DNA of 64,000 nucleotides from Larkinella insperata. GTDB lineage: Bacteria > Bacteroidota > Bacteroidia > Cytophagales > Spirosomataceae. The notes beneath the pieces were generated by a model, which ran no database searches, was not told the origin of the DNA, and saw only the letters and a program-made list of their open reading frames with translations. Both the position numbers and the translations under genes were made by a program. Where the stretch lies: contig NZ_CP110973.1 in NCBI RefSeq assembly GCF_026248825.1, forward strand, positions 806,001 through 870,000. The letters run 5' to 3'. Positions 1 to 8,021 of this stretch are shown one piece after another (the first letter of the stretch is position 1; the number at the start of each line of letters is the position of its first letter).

Positions 1-1015
1 CGGTTCCGCGGCCCAGCAAATCCGGATTCTTGAACTCGTCGGCTACCGGGTTGCCAATGATTGGCAGCACTTCGTTTTGATAGCGGGCAAAGTCCCGAAG
101 GTCCATCAGGTCCAGCTTTCTGGCCACTTCCGACACCCCGGTGTACATTTCGTAGTTGATCTTGCCTTCGCCCTGCTTTCCTTTTTTGGTGGTCACCAGA
201 ATAACCCCGTTGGCCGCCTGCGAACCGTAAATAGCCTGAGCGGAAGCGTCTTTCAGTACGTCGATCGACTCAATGTCGTTCGGGTTCAGCATGGCCATGA
301 CGCTGTTACCGGTTTGACCGTCGCCCCCGCCCAGCCCCGCGTACCCGCTGCTGGATGACGTGTTTCCACCCACAAACGGTACGCCGTCGATGACAAACAG
401 CGGGTCGTTGCTGTTGATGGACGTTACCCCGCGAACCTTCACCGAAACCCCGCCACCCGGCTGCCCCCCATTGCTGGTTACCGTTACCCCGGCGGCTTTC
501 CCTTGAAGTAACTGGTCAACCCCGGCCGCCGGAATGTCTTTCAGCTCCGTTGCTTTTACCGTCGTGATTGAAGACGTTACGTCCGAACGCTTGGCGGTAC
601 CGTAACCGATAACGACAACCTCATCGAGAGATTGGTCATTGGCCAGCAGCGTAATGGTCAGGTTCGTCCGGTTGCCCACCTGAACTTCCTGCGTTTTCAT
701 CCCGATAAACGAGATGACCAGCACGTTATTTCCGTCAGGCATGTTGATCGTGAACCGGCCTTCAGCGTCCGTTGTGGTGCCCTGCGTCGTGCCCTTAACA
801 GACACCGTCGCACCCGGAAGCGTATTGCCTTTCTCGTCGGAAACCACCCCTTTGACCAGGGCGTTCACATCGGATTTTCCGACGTTCGCATTTTTCAGTG
901 ACGCCATCACCACCGGAGTTTTCGCCGGAACGGTGACGGTATTGGTTCGGGTCTGCGCGTGGACGGCCGTCCAGTAGCTCAGCACCAAAACCCCCGAAAG
1001 CACATGTTTTATCAT
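1..1015 (-). CDS. SusC/RagA-type TonB-dependent outer-membrane receptor, N-terminal part
   Basis: This gene is partial; its 3' part lies off the left edge. It starts at the ATG ending at 1015 (MIKHVLSG) with a signal peptide cut near AVHAQT. A carboxypeptidase-regulatory-like beta domain follows (VKGVVSDEKGNTLPGATV, then TTTDAEGRF). The TonB-box-like DEVVVIGYGT comes next, then the plug domain with AQAIYGSQAANGVILVTTKK. This order is characteristic of SusC proteins, which import oligosaccharides or other large nutrients across the outer membrane with a SusD lipoprotein. The SusD partner would lie downstream, outside the window, so the substrate cannot be inferred. The sensor kinase and regulator upstream run in the same direction but are about 200 bp away. 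Confidence 0.93.
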   Translation of the reverse strand, partial: MIKHVLSGVLVLSYWTAVHAQTRTNTVTVPAKTPVVMASLKNANVGKSDVNALVKGVVSDEKGNTLPGATVSVKGTTQGTTTDAEGRFTINMPDGNNVLVISFIGMKTQEVQVGNRTNLTITLLANDQSLDEVVVIGYGTAKRSDVTSSITTVKATELKDIPAAGVDQLLQGKAAGVTVTSNGGQPGGGVSVKVRGVTSINSNDPLFVIDGVPFVGGNTSSSSGYAGLGGGDGQTGNSVMAMLNPNDIESIDVLKDASAQAIYGSQAANGVILVTTKKGKQGEGKINYEMYTGVSEVARKLDLMDLRDFARYQNEVLPIIGNPVADEFKNPDLLGRGT

Positions 1016-1133
1016 AAGTATTGGAAAAAAGGGACAAAAATTGGGCTACTCTCCAAAGAGCAAAAGCCGGAGAGCGCTGGATAAAAAATCAAGTTTTTAT
1101 GATTGCGTATAATTTATACAAGTCGGAGGTTCC

Positions 1134-1150
1134 AAGGTTGGAGCAACCTT
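1134..1150. other. Short perfect hairpin upstream of the SusC gene
   Basis: AAGGTTG-GAG-CAACCTT forms a 7-bp stem with a 3-nt loop in the 204-bp gap between the kinase stop and the SusC start. No T-run follows on either strand, so it is not a clear terminator. It may sit in the SusC leader. Otherwise the gap is AT-rich and has no recognised gene. Confidence 0.35.
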
Positions 1151-1219
1151 ACCGACGGATAAGGAAGTTAATTCGGCATAGCCTATAAGCGTTGATTAAG
1201 GGTTTAGGATTACATTTTA

Positions 1220-3001
1220 TCAGACAACAGCCTGGCTTAAACTCTTGACCAGTTTCTGCATGGGCAGCGAAATCATGACCGACGTTCCCTTGCCGGGTTC
1301 GCTCTGCCACATGACCTGTCCGCCCAGGTACGCAATTCGCGATTTAATGTTGGCAATACCGTTGCCCTTCGCGGGATCGGTTTCAAAATTTCCACCTTTC
1401 CCATCATCGTCAACGCTGATCAGAACGGCTTCGTCGTTCGCCATCATTTGCACGGTAATGAATTCGGCTTCAGCGTGTTTTAGGGCATTGTTCAGCAACT
1501 CCTGCACAACCCGATAAATCATCACCGATGCTTCGTCACCCAGATCCGGAACCTCGCCGTAATGCTCGAGCGTCAAGGCGGTTTCGTTCACCAGATTCAG
1601 TTTCTGCACCAAGTCTTCAAGCGCCGGAATCAGCCCGAAAGTCGACAAAGCGTAGGGACGCAAATCACTGGAAATCAAACGGGTTTCAGTGCAGGCTTCG
1701 TCCAGAAACTGGTTCAGCGGCTCCTTCACCGACAAGGGCAACTGTTCCTGATGCGCTTCCACAAACAGCTTGATTCGGGACAACTGAATGCCCAGGCCGT
1801 CGTGCAGATCCCGGGCAATCCGACTCCGCTCACTTTCCTGCCCCTCAATCATGGCCTGCAACGATTTCAATTCCAAATCCCGAATCTGCTGCTGTGCAAT
1901 AACCGTTTGTTGATGATTAATTAATTTCTGCTGCCGCCGTCCAAAGATGAGCGCAAAAACGCCCAGTACGCTGATCAGCAACCCGCCCGCCAGCATCAGA
2001 TTAAGCATGTGCTGATGACGGCTTTGTTCTTCTACCAGTTTCTTTTCAACGGCCAGCGTCTTCACCTGGCTGTCGAGTTCCTGCAAACGGATACTTTTAG
2101 TTTGCTCCGAATAGTAAAACTGATTCGTAAAGTCCAACGTTTTCAGGGCACTTTCGTACGCCTTTTTGTAGTCTCCCTTGTGGGAATAACTGTCGGCGGT
2201 ATGCCGCGATAATTCCCGCATCATGGCCACATTCTTCTCCTGCTCCGATAATTGATAGCTTTTTCGGTAAGCCGCAATGGCTTCGTCCGAATGATCTCTA
2301 AACTGCTCGACCAACCCTAAGTAAAAGTAATTCAGCGCGATCAGCCAGTTGATGTCCAGTCGTTGCGACAGGACCAGACTCCGGCTTGCAAAATACTGCG
2401 CTGAATCCGGCTGTTTATTCCGTAAATACGTATTTGCCAGTAAGTTCTGGGCGTAAGCCTGGGAATAATCCTGCTTGTAAAGCGCACTCATCTGCTCGGT
2501 TTGGCGCAATCCGGTAATGAGACTTTTGGGAATTGATTCTTTTTTTTGAGCCAGATTCGCAAAGGCCAGCCGACACTCAATGACTTTCGGACCGTTGCTG
2601 GTTCGTTTAAAATACTGAAGTGCTTTGCTCAGGTACTCCCGGGCGTACGGTTGCATGAATACGTCCTGCGTGTAGTAGTCGCCAATCTTGATATGAACAT
2701 TGTAATACCCCAGTGAATCGCCCCGCAGGTGGAAGTACTTCATCCCGTTGAAGAAAGCATCCAGCGTATACTTGTTGTAACCGTACTGCTGGTGATAAAG
2801 TCCCCCCAGGTACTCATACGATTGGGCTAACTTTCCGTACTCCTGGTTTTGCACCAACTGCCGGATCTGGTTTTTGACGCTGTCAATGGAAGCCACTTCC
2901 GATCGGGCCTGCACTTTTGGCCATAAGCTGCTAACCACCAGGAGCAACACCGTGCTCAGGTATTCTTTTCGCAACCGCCTGTACCGTAGAAATGCCCCCA
3001 T
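1220..3001 (-). CDS. TPR-containing NarL/DesK-type sensor histidine kinase
   Basis: This is a membrane sensor kinase. From the ATG at 3001 it has an N-terminal hydrophobic signal/anchor (LSTVLLLVVSSLW), a periplasmic region of about 280 residues rich in helical TPR-like repeats, one transmembrane segment (LMLAGGLLISVLGVFALIF) and a short coiled coil. A HisKA_3 dimerisation box follows with the phosphorylated histidine about residue 400 (ARDLHDGLG). The HATPase_c domain has the N-box ELLNNALKHA and the glycine-rich GKGNGIANI. A TTG 18 bp further upstream is possible, but the ATG gives the better signal sequence. The LuxR-type regulator immediately upstream in the same orientation is the obvious partner. 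The input signal is not evident. Confidence 0.9.
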   Translation of the reverse strand: MGAFLRYRRLRKEYLSTVLLLVVSSLWPKVQARSEVASIDSVKNQIRQLVQNQEYGKLAQSYEYLGGLYHQQYGYNKYTLDAFFNGMKYFHLRGDSLGYYNVHIKIGDYYTQDVFMQPYAREYLSKALQYFKRTSNGPKVIECRLAFANLAQKKESIPKSLITGLRQTEQMSALYKQDYSQAYAQNLLANTYLRNKQPDSAQYFASRSLVLSQRLDINWLIALNYFYLGLVEQFRDHSDEAIAAYRKSYQLSEQEKNVAMMRELSRHTADSYSHKGDYKKAYESALKTLDFTNQFYYSEQTKSIRLQELDSQVKTLAVEKKLVEEQSRHQHMLNLMLAGGLLISVLGVFALIFGRRQQKLINHQQTVIAQQQIRDLELKSLQAMIEGQESERSRIARDLHDGLGIQLSRIKLFVEAHQEQLPLSVKEPLNQFLDEACTETRLISSDLRPYALSTFGLIPALEDLVQKLNLVNETALTLEHYGEVPDLGDEASVMIYRVVQELLNNALKHAEAEFITVQMMANDEAVLISVDDDGKGGNFETDPAKGNGIANIKSRIAYLGGQVMWQSEPGKGTSVMISLPMQKLVKSLSQAVV

Positions 3002-3094
3002 TGAATTTCGTAATCCCAAAAAGTAAGCTTTGTACCTAAAGTCTATAAAACCTATTGATATATGTTTTTATTGTATACCGAAACAATCCTTTTT

Positions 3095-3742
3095 TTAATC
3101 AATACACTGCATTTCCATTGCCGTTTTAATCAGCAGCGCGGTATTCGGAACGCTGAATTTCATGAGCAGGCTACTGCGATGAAACTCAATGGCTTTCACA
3201 CTGACAAACAACTGCGTGGCCATCTGTTGCGTGGTCAGCCCCTGCGCAATGAGCGTCAGCACTTCCGACTCGCGGGGCGTCAGGTTGGGTTTCAAACCCG
3301 TGTTTCCGCCCGGCTTCCGGCTCTTCGGTTCATCGTGCAGCAGAATATTCGTGACGGTTTCGTTAAAGTACGGTTTTCCGTCGTGGACCGTCCGGATGGC
3401 CTGTAATAACTCGACTTTAGTGGTGTTCTTCAGCAGGTACCCACGCGCCCCTTTCTTTACCACCCGTTTGATCAGACTGGCATCGTCGTGCATCGTCAGC
3501 GCAATCACCCGGGTGTTGGTATACGTGCGGGTGATGTGTTCGCAAAGTGCCAGTCCGTCCTCTATCCGCGGAAACGAAATATCCAGTAAAACCACGTCAA
3601 TTGGCGCACCATTTAACTGCCCGACCACCGACGACACATCAAAACACCGCGCCGTTACTTCGATCTCGGAAGAACCGGAAATAAGCGCTGCGATCCCTTC
3701 AACAAACACATTGTGGTCATCCGCAATCAATACTCGTATCAT
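3095..3742 (-). CDS. LuxR/NarL-family response regulator
   Basis: This is a two-domain DNA-binding regulator of about 215 aa. The receiver domain has the acidic pair in ADDH (residues 8-9), the phospho-acceptor Asp54 (VVLLDIS) and the lysine in LLKNTTK. The C-terminal LuxR helix-turn-helix starts with LTPRESEVL and continues QGLTTQQMATQLFVSVKAIE. I chose the ATG at 3742, preceded by AAAGGAAAC, over a TTG 33 bp upstream, because MIRVLIADDH is the usual receiver start. It lies 93 bp ahead of the sensor kinase on the same strand, so the two are probably a cognate pair. Target genes are unknown; the SusC gene downstream is a candidate. Confidence 0.92.
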   Translation of the reverse strand: MIRVLIADDHNVFVEGIAALISGSSEIEVTARCFDVSSVVGQLNGAPIDVVLLDISFPRIEDGLALCEHITRTYTNTRVIALTMHDDASLIKRVVKKGARGYLLKNTTKVELLQAIRTVHDGKPYFNETVTNILLHDEPKSRKPGGNTGLKPNLTPRESEVLTLIAQGLTTQQMATQLFVSVKAIEFHRSSLLMKFSVPNTALLIKTAMEMQCID

Positions 3743-4141
3743 CAATTCGTTTCCTTTATCAACACTGGACGCCAAGGGAGATTTTTTTAGCGTTGCTACA
3801 AAATCGACAGAAGCTTTTTAAACCAACTGGTCGTATCACTGTAACACCAGATCGGTTCTTAAAATTTACCGGCTTAACAATCAATTTACCTTCTGTAAAA
3901 TTGAATATTGTTTAGCAAAAATAGGACAAAGTAGGTACCTTTTGAAATAGGGGAAACCCCGATTTTTAGAAATCTAGGGAAAACCCTAGTTCAGCCTTTT
4001 ACAGGTAATAACAAACATCTTCTCCGAACTATCCTATACAGTCCTTGAATTAATAGTTTTTGAATAATAAAAAATACTTACTTAATGGTTAAATATGGAC
4101 AAAATTGACCATATTTGTCAGACAAATTCTCTCCCCCCATC
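3743..4141. promoter_or_regulatory. Divergent intergenic region between the two-component pair and the oxygenase operon
   Basis: This 399-bp AT-rich region separates the regulator gene (minus) from the MpaB-like gene (plus), so it should hold both promoters. On the minus strand, TATTTTTG (3916-3923) matches the Bacteroidota -7 consensus TAnnTTTG. I see no good -33 partner. GGGGAAACCCCG and AGGGAAAACCCT, at about 3950-3985, look like a pair of short related dyads and may be operators. No gene is visible. Confidence 0.4.
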
Positions 4142-5305
4142 ATGTCTTTTACCCTCACTGAATTGGAAGCGTTTCGCTCCCGACAGGATCCGATTGCGGA
4201 TACCCTGGTGGCCGACCTGATTCGAGATCACGGAGTCAGTGTCGTTAATCAGCTACTGCCGACACTCACGCGCAATTATGAATTGAAACAGGAGCTTTTT
4301 CCGGATGCAATCGGCCAGCGGATTGGTCAGTACCTGGACGAAACTGCACAACCTCCTTCCTGGGCCAACCCGGAGGCCATCCGGATTGCTCAGAATCTGT
4401 TTGCAGACCACGGTATCACCATCGCCCTGCTGCTCCAGCTTCGCTCCTTACCGATGACCTACGCCTGCGCCCACGGCGCCCGGGTTTTGTACGAAACGGG
4501 GCTGATGACGGCGCGCGACGGGAAAGCCAACCTCGTCCGGCGGCTGATGGAAACAGCCCAGTTTGTGATTTTTTGCATGGAACCCGGCGGTCTTGATCCC
4601 GGCGGACGCGGCATTGTGACCGCCCAGAAAGTCCGGCTGATTCATGCCTGCATCCGGCATTACCTCAACCACCGGGGGTGGGACCACGCCATCTACGGCG
4701 CGCCCATCAACCAGGAAGACATGGCAGGCACCTTACTGGCGTTCAGCGCCCTGATCATTGAAGGTCTGGAAATGAGCGGCTTCACGCTGAGCCAGGAGCA
4801 GAAAGACGCTTACATTCACTGCTGGAACGTCATCAGCCACTGGAACGGCCTGGATCCGGCTCTTCTGGCTCCCGACTACGCGAGCGCCCTGCAACTAGGC
4901 TACGCCATTTTAGATCATCAGCAGGCTGCTTCTACGGCCGGAACCCAACTCACGGCGGCTCTGATTACCGAAGCCCAAACCCAGGTTGGTGGTTTATTGA
5001 AAGACACCATCCCGGCGCTGATCCGGTATTACTGCACCGATCAGATCGGCGATCTGCTGGGCGTGCCCGCGGAGCCCCTGGCGAAAGAACATCAACTTGC
5101 CGACCACATCAAACTGCTGGAGGCCAAAATCCAACACGTCGAAGAGAAACACGCGTTCCTGCGCTGGATGCTCGGCCGGATGTCTGTTGACTTCCTGCAA
5201 CTTTCGACAACGATGTTTAATCACTTCAAAAACGTTCAGTTTTACATTCCCACCTACCTGACCGAAGGCGCTTCGGAATTTGACGCATTAAACCACCACC
5301 GATGA
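4142..5305 (+). CDS. MpaB/DUF2236-family oxygenase-like protein
   Basis: This 387-aa protein has features of the DUF2236 family, the catalytic domain shared by rubber oxygenase (latex-clearing protein) and fungal MpaB. These are haem enzymes that cleave or oxidise isoprenoid chains. Visible family features are HGARVLYETG, KVRLIHACIRHYL (its His is the likely haem ligand by analogy) and the hallmark PINQEDMAGT. The start is the ATG at 4142; an upstream TTG at 4115 is in frame but less likely. No signal peptide is seen. The stop overlaps the next start as ATGA, so it is translationally coupled to a putative membrane terpene cyclase, which fits work on an isoprenoid substrate. A paralogue lies at 35369-36370. 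The actual substrate is unknown. Confidence 0.8.
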   Translation: MSFTLTELEAFRSRQDPIADTLVADLIRDHGVSVVNQLLPTLTRNYELKQELFPDAIGQRIGQYLDETAQPPSWANPEAIRIAQNLFADHGITIALLLQLRSLPMTYACAHGARVLYETGLMTARDGKANLVRRLMETAQFVIFCMEPGGLDPGGRGIVTAQKVRLIHACIRHYLNHRGWDHAIYGAPINQEDMAGTLLAFSALIIEGLEMSGFTLSQEQKDAYIHCWNVISHWNGLDPALLAPDYASALQLGYAILDHQQAASTAGTQLTAALITEAQTQVGGLLKDTIPALIRYYCTDQIGDLLGVPAEPLAKEHQLADHIKLLEAKIQHVEEKHAFLRWMLGRMSVDFLQLSTTMFNHFKNVQFYIPTYLTEGASEFDALNHHR

Positions 5306-6027
5306 AAACACCTTGTACTTTTTCACCCACCGACTGGATTAACACCTGCGATTACACCCCCCTCGAACTCAGTCTGATTCTGATGGGAACCCTGTTCTGG
5401 AACCTGGCGTACGTCTTTATCATCCGCAACGGAATCCGCTACCGGTACGTCGAGATGCCCTGCCTGGCGGGGTCAGCTAACTTTGCCTGGGAGTTTGCCT
5501 GGAGCTTTCTGCTTATTACGGACATGGGAGCGTTATTTTCCTGGGGCTTGCGCGGCTGGTTTTTCCTGGACATCGTCATTTTCGCCCTGCTGCTGCGGTT
5601 CGGCAACAAACAGCTTACCAGCCCCATCATCCGCCCCTACCAACCCCTGATTGAGTGGACGGTTTTTCTGTTCTGGATTCCGGTGTTTTATTATTTCTAC
5701 CAGGAAGGATACGATACCAGCATGGGCGCCACTTCGGCCTACGTCATTACGGTTGTGATGGAAGCCATGTTTATCTACCACTTCGTAAAACATCCGCCGG
5801 GCAGTTATTTTGAACCCGCCGTCGGCTGGTGCCGCCTGTTCGGTAACGGAGCAATGAGTATATTTGTTGGGATCAAATACCCGTCGATGCATTTTCTGCA
5901 ATTACTGGCCGTCGCCGTCTTTGTTCTCGACCTGATTTACGTCATTCTTCAACACCGTCATGCCACGTTCAACTCTAATCAGGTCGCTGTTGTTAAGCAG
6001 CCTGCTGATCCTACCCTGGCTCTTTGA
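5302..6027 (+). CDS. Transmembrane terpene cyclase-like protein (PaxB/Pyr4 family)
   Basis: This 241-aa integral membrane protein has about seven hydrophobic segments. Its layout matches the small membrane-embedded terpene cyclases of fungal meroterpenoid pathways. An early helix carries FWNLAYVF. The second has SANFAWEFAWSF (compare CNFAWEMVYS in PaxB, from memory) with Glu64, and the last has VFVLDLIYV with Asp210. In Pyr4 a Glu and an Asp at equivalent places are reported as essential for protonation-driven cyclisation. Its start overlaps the oxygenase stop (ATGA), and its end overlaps the kinase gene by 68 bp. The family call rests on motifs recognised by eye. The product is unknown, and a non-enzymatic role remains possible. 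Confidence 0.68.
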   Translation: MKTPCTFSPTDWINTCDYTPLELSLILMGTLFWNLAYVFIIRNGIRYRYVEMPCLAGSANFAWEFAWSFLLITDMGALFSWGLRGWFFLDIVIFALLLRFGNKQLTSPIIRPYQPLIEWTVFLFWIPVFYYFYQEGYDTSMGATSAYVITVVMEAMFIYHFVKHPPGSYFEPAVGWCRLFGNGAMSIFVGIKYPSMHFLQLLAVAVFVLDLIYVILQHRHATFNSNQVAVVKQPADPTLAL

Positions 6028-7867
6028 TGCCCAGGCCGCCAAGCCGATTGTGGTCACCGACGTCCGGCAATCCTATAAGGTGGATGCGCAGGCCGACTTT
6101 GTGGAATCGACCGCCGGAGCCGGTGAGTTAGCGACAATCTGGCATTCGTTCCGGCCGTTTGATTACCTCCAGATCAGGCTGGATGTGGACACCAACAACG
6201 TCTACTGGTTTCGCTTCACGGTCCGCAACCAAACCGATCATGACCTGTACGCGGTGGTTCCCTCCCTGGGTTTTGCCAGCATTCAACTGTACGAATGGGA
6301 TCAGGGTCGGGCCACGTTGGTGGGCAAGGGGGGCTCAAAGTATTCGGTATCGGAGAAATACCTTGTTACCAACGACGACATCATGCGGCTGGCCTTGCAA
6401 CGGGGCCAGCAGAAGACTTATCTGATGCGGATCAGCCGGTTTAACTGGAAGTCCTTTCCGGCGTTCATTTACCCCGAATACGCCCTGATTCAGAATGCCC
6501 ACAAATTCAATACGGCATCGGGTGTGCTCTTTGGCGTCATTCTGGCGGTTGTTCTTTACCAGTTGCTCACGTATTTTCTCACCCGCGAACGCGACTATCT
6601 GCGGCTTTCGGCTTACCTGCTGTTTCTTGGCATCCAGCTCACTATTTTTTCCGGCCACTTTTACGAGGTATTTCCATTTATCCCGTTTTCCCTAAACGAA
6701 CGAATTTTCTTTGGCCTTCCCATCATCACGGCCCTGCTTTCCAACACCTTCGCGTATTACTTTCTGAAAATCAATGAACAGGGCGACCGGATCATGAAAA
6801 TTGGTTTCCGGGTCACCTTCGCCTTTTTTATTACCACCTTTGTTGCCGCCTGTCTGGGTATCTCCAGCATTTCGGCGCTCTATCAACAGGGTTCCCCCCT
6901 GTCGGCGGCTTTCTTGTTTTTTACGGGCTTCCGGCTTTACTTCAAGGGGTTCAAACCGGCCCTGCTGTTTCTGGTTGCCTACTCCATGCCGGTGATTGCC
7001 ATCCTGTTTTTATCGCTCTACATCTACGGCTTTATTACCTATTCGTGGACCATCCAAAACTTGCTTCTGATGAGCGCCGATGGCCACGCTATCCTGTTTT
7101 CGGTGGCCGTTGCGCACAAGATCATCGATTACCGCAACCAGACCGAGCAACTGATTAAAAACCAGAATACCGTGCTGGAACAGAAGGTTGCGGCCCGCAC
7201 CTACGAACTGGCGCAGGACAAAGCCCGCATCGAACAGCAGGCGCAGCAGCTGCGGCTGGTAATGAAAGAACTTCACCACCGGGTTAAAAACAACCTCAGC
7301 ATCGTTTCGAGCCTGCTTCATTTGCAGGCCGGTCGCCTGACCGACGAACAGGCCATCAAGGCGTTTCAGGAAGGGCAGCAGCGTATTGAGGTCATGGCCC
7401 TGATTCACCAGCGACTCTACAAGACCGACCAGATCACCACCATTGACATCGTTCCCTACATTCGGGAATTGACCACCAGCCTGAGCCACGCCTACGGCTT
7501 TTCCGACGACCGGCTCACGTTCCGGTTTCGCAGCGATTACGAACAGATCAACATCGACCTGGCCATTCCGATGGCCCTTATCCTCAACGAGCTACTGACC
7601 AACTCATTCAAATACGCCTACCGACAGACGAAGCATCCGCTGCTGGAAATTGAACTGCGAAACGAGGGCGACATGGTGATGCAGGTACGCGATAACGGCC
7701 CGGGCCTGGACCTGGAGCAGTGGAAACGACGGGGCAGCTCGTTTGGAAAACGGTTGATCGGTGGCCTAAGCGACCAGCTCGGCGGCCGCTACACGATGGA
7801 AAACCAGCACGGCACCCTCTTCCGGCTTCACATTCCGGTTGAAGAAGTCACGGAAGTGCTGGCTTAG
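5960..7867 (+). CDS. 7TMR-DISM sensor histidine kinase (HisKA_2 type)
   Basis: This 635-aa membrane kinase starts with a signal peptide (LLLSSLLILPWLFDAQA). A periplasmic 7TMR-DISM extracellular domain of about 150 residues follows, with VYWFRFTVRN and YPEYALIQ. Then come seven transmembrane helices (about residues 185-400) and a coiled linker. The HisKA_2 box is MKELHHRVKNNLSIVSSLL with the phosphorylatable His near residue 438. The HATPase domain has LILNELLTNSFKYAY and VRDNGPGL. The start lies 68 bp inside the terpene cyclase-like gene, indicating a three-gene operon. No response regulator gene is adjacent. Extracellular DISM domains bind small ligands in other members; the ligand here is unknown. 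Confidence 0.9.
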   Translation: MPRSTLIRSLLLSSLLILPWLFDAQAAKPIVVTDVRQSYKVDAQADFVESTAGAGELATIWHSFRPFDYLQIRLDVDTNNVYWFRFTVRNQTDHDLYAVVPSLGFASIQLYEWDQGRATLVGKGGSKYSVSEKYLVTNDDIMRLALQRGQQKTYLMRISRFNWKSFPAFIYPEYALIQNAHKFNTASGVLFGVILAVVLYQLLTYFLTRERDYLRLSAYLLFLGIQLTIFSGHFYEVFPFIPFSLNERIFFGLPIITALLSNTFAYYFLKINEQGDRIMKIGFRVTFAFFITTFVAACLGISSISALYQQGSPLSAAFLFFTGFRLYFKGFKPALLFLVAYSMPVIAILFLSLYIYGFITYSWTIQNLLLMSADGHAILFSVAVAHKIIDYRNQTEQLIKNQNTVLEQKVAARTYELAQDKARIEQQAQQLRLVMKELHHRVKNNLSIVSSLLHLQAGRLTDEQAIKAFQEGQQRIEVMALIHQRLYKTDQITTIDIVPYIRELTTSLSHAYGFSDDRLTFRFRSDYEQINIDLAIPMALILNELLTNSFKYAYRQTKHPLLEIELRNEGDMVMQVRDNGPGLDLEQWKRRGSSFGKRLIGGLSDQLGGRYTMENQHGTLFRLHIPVEEVTEVLA

Positions 7868-7961
7868 TGAACCCATCCGCAACCGCAACGGCAAAGCCTT
7901 TTGTACGGATAAAAAGCCACCAACAGTATAGTTACTCCGGCCGATGCTTTATCTTTATAGA

Positions 7962-7990
7962 CCCCAAAAACGAATTACGGATTCGTGGGG
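7962..7990. other. Hairpin upstream of the PVC-type cytochrome gene
   Basis: CCCC-aaaa-ACGAAT-tacgg-ATTCGT-GGGG folds as a 6-bp stem extended by four GC pairs across an AAAA bulge. It ends 31 bp before the ATG at 8022. It could be a weak terminator of the preceding operon on the minus-side reading (GGGG then TCT) or a leader structure. No T-tract follows on the plus strand. Confidence 0.3.
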
Positions 7991-8021
7991 CCTGAAACTA
8001 TTGCCTTAACACTGCTAACCA

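Noticed and set aside
795..1037. Open frame on the minus strand over the SusC signal region
   Set aside because: It is a shifted reading of the SusC gene, whose true frame gives a clear signal peptide and plug domain.
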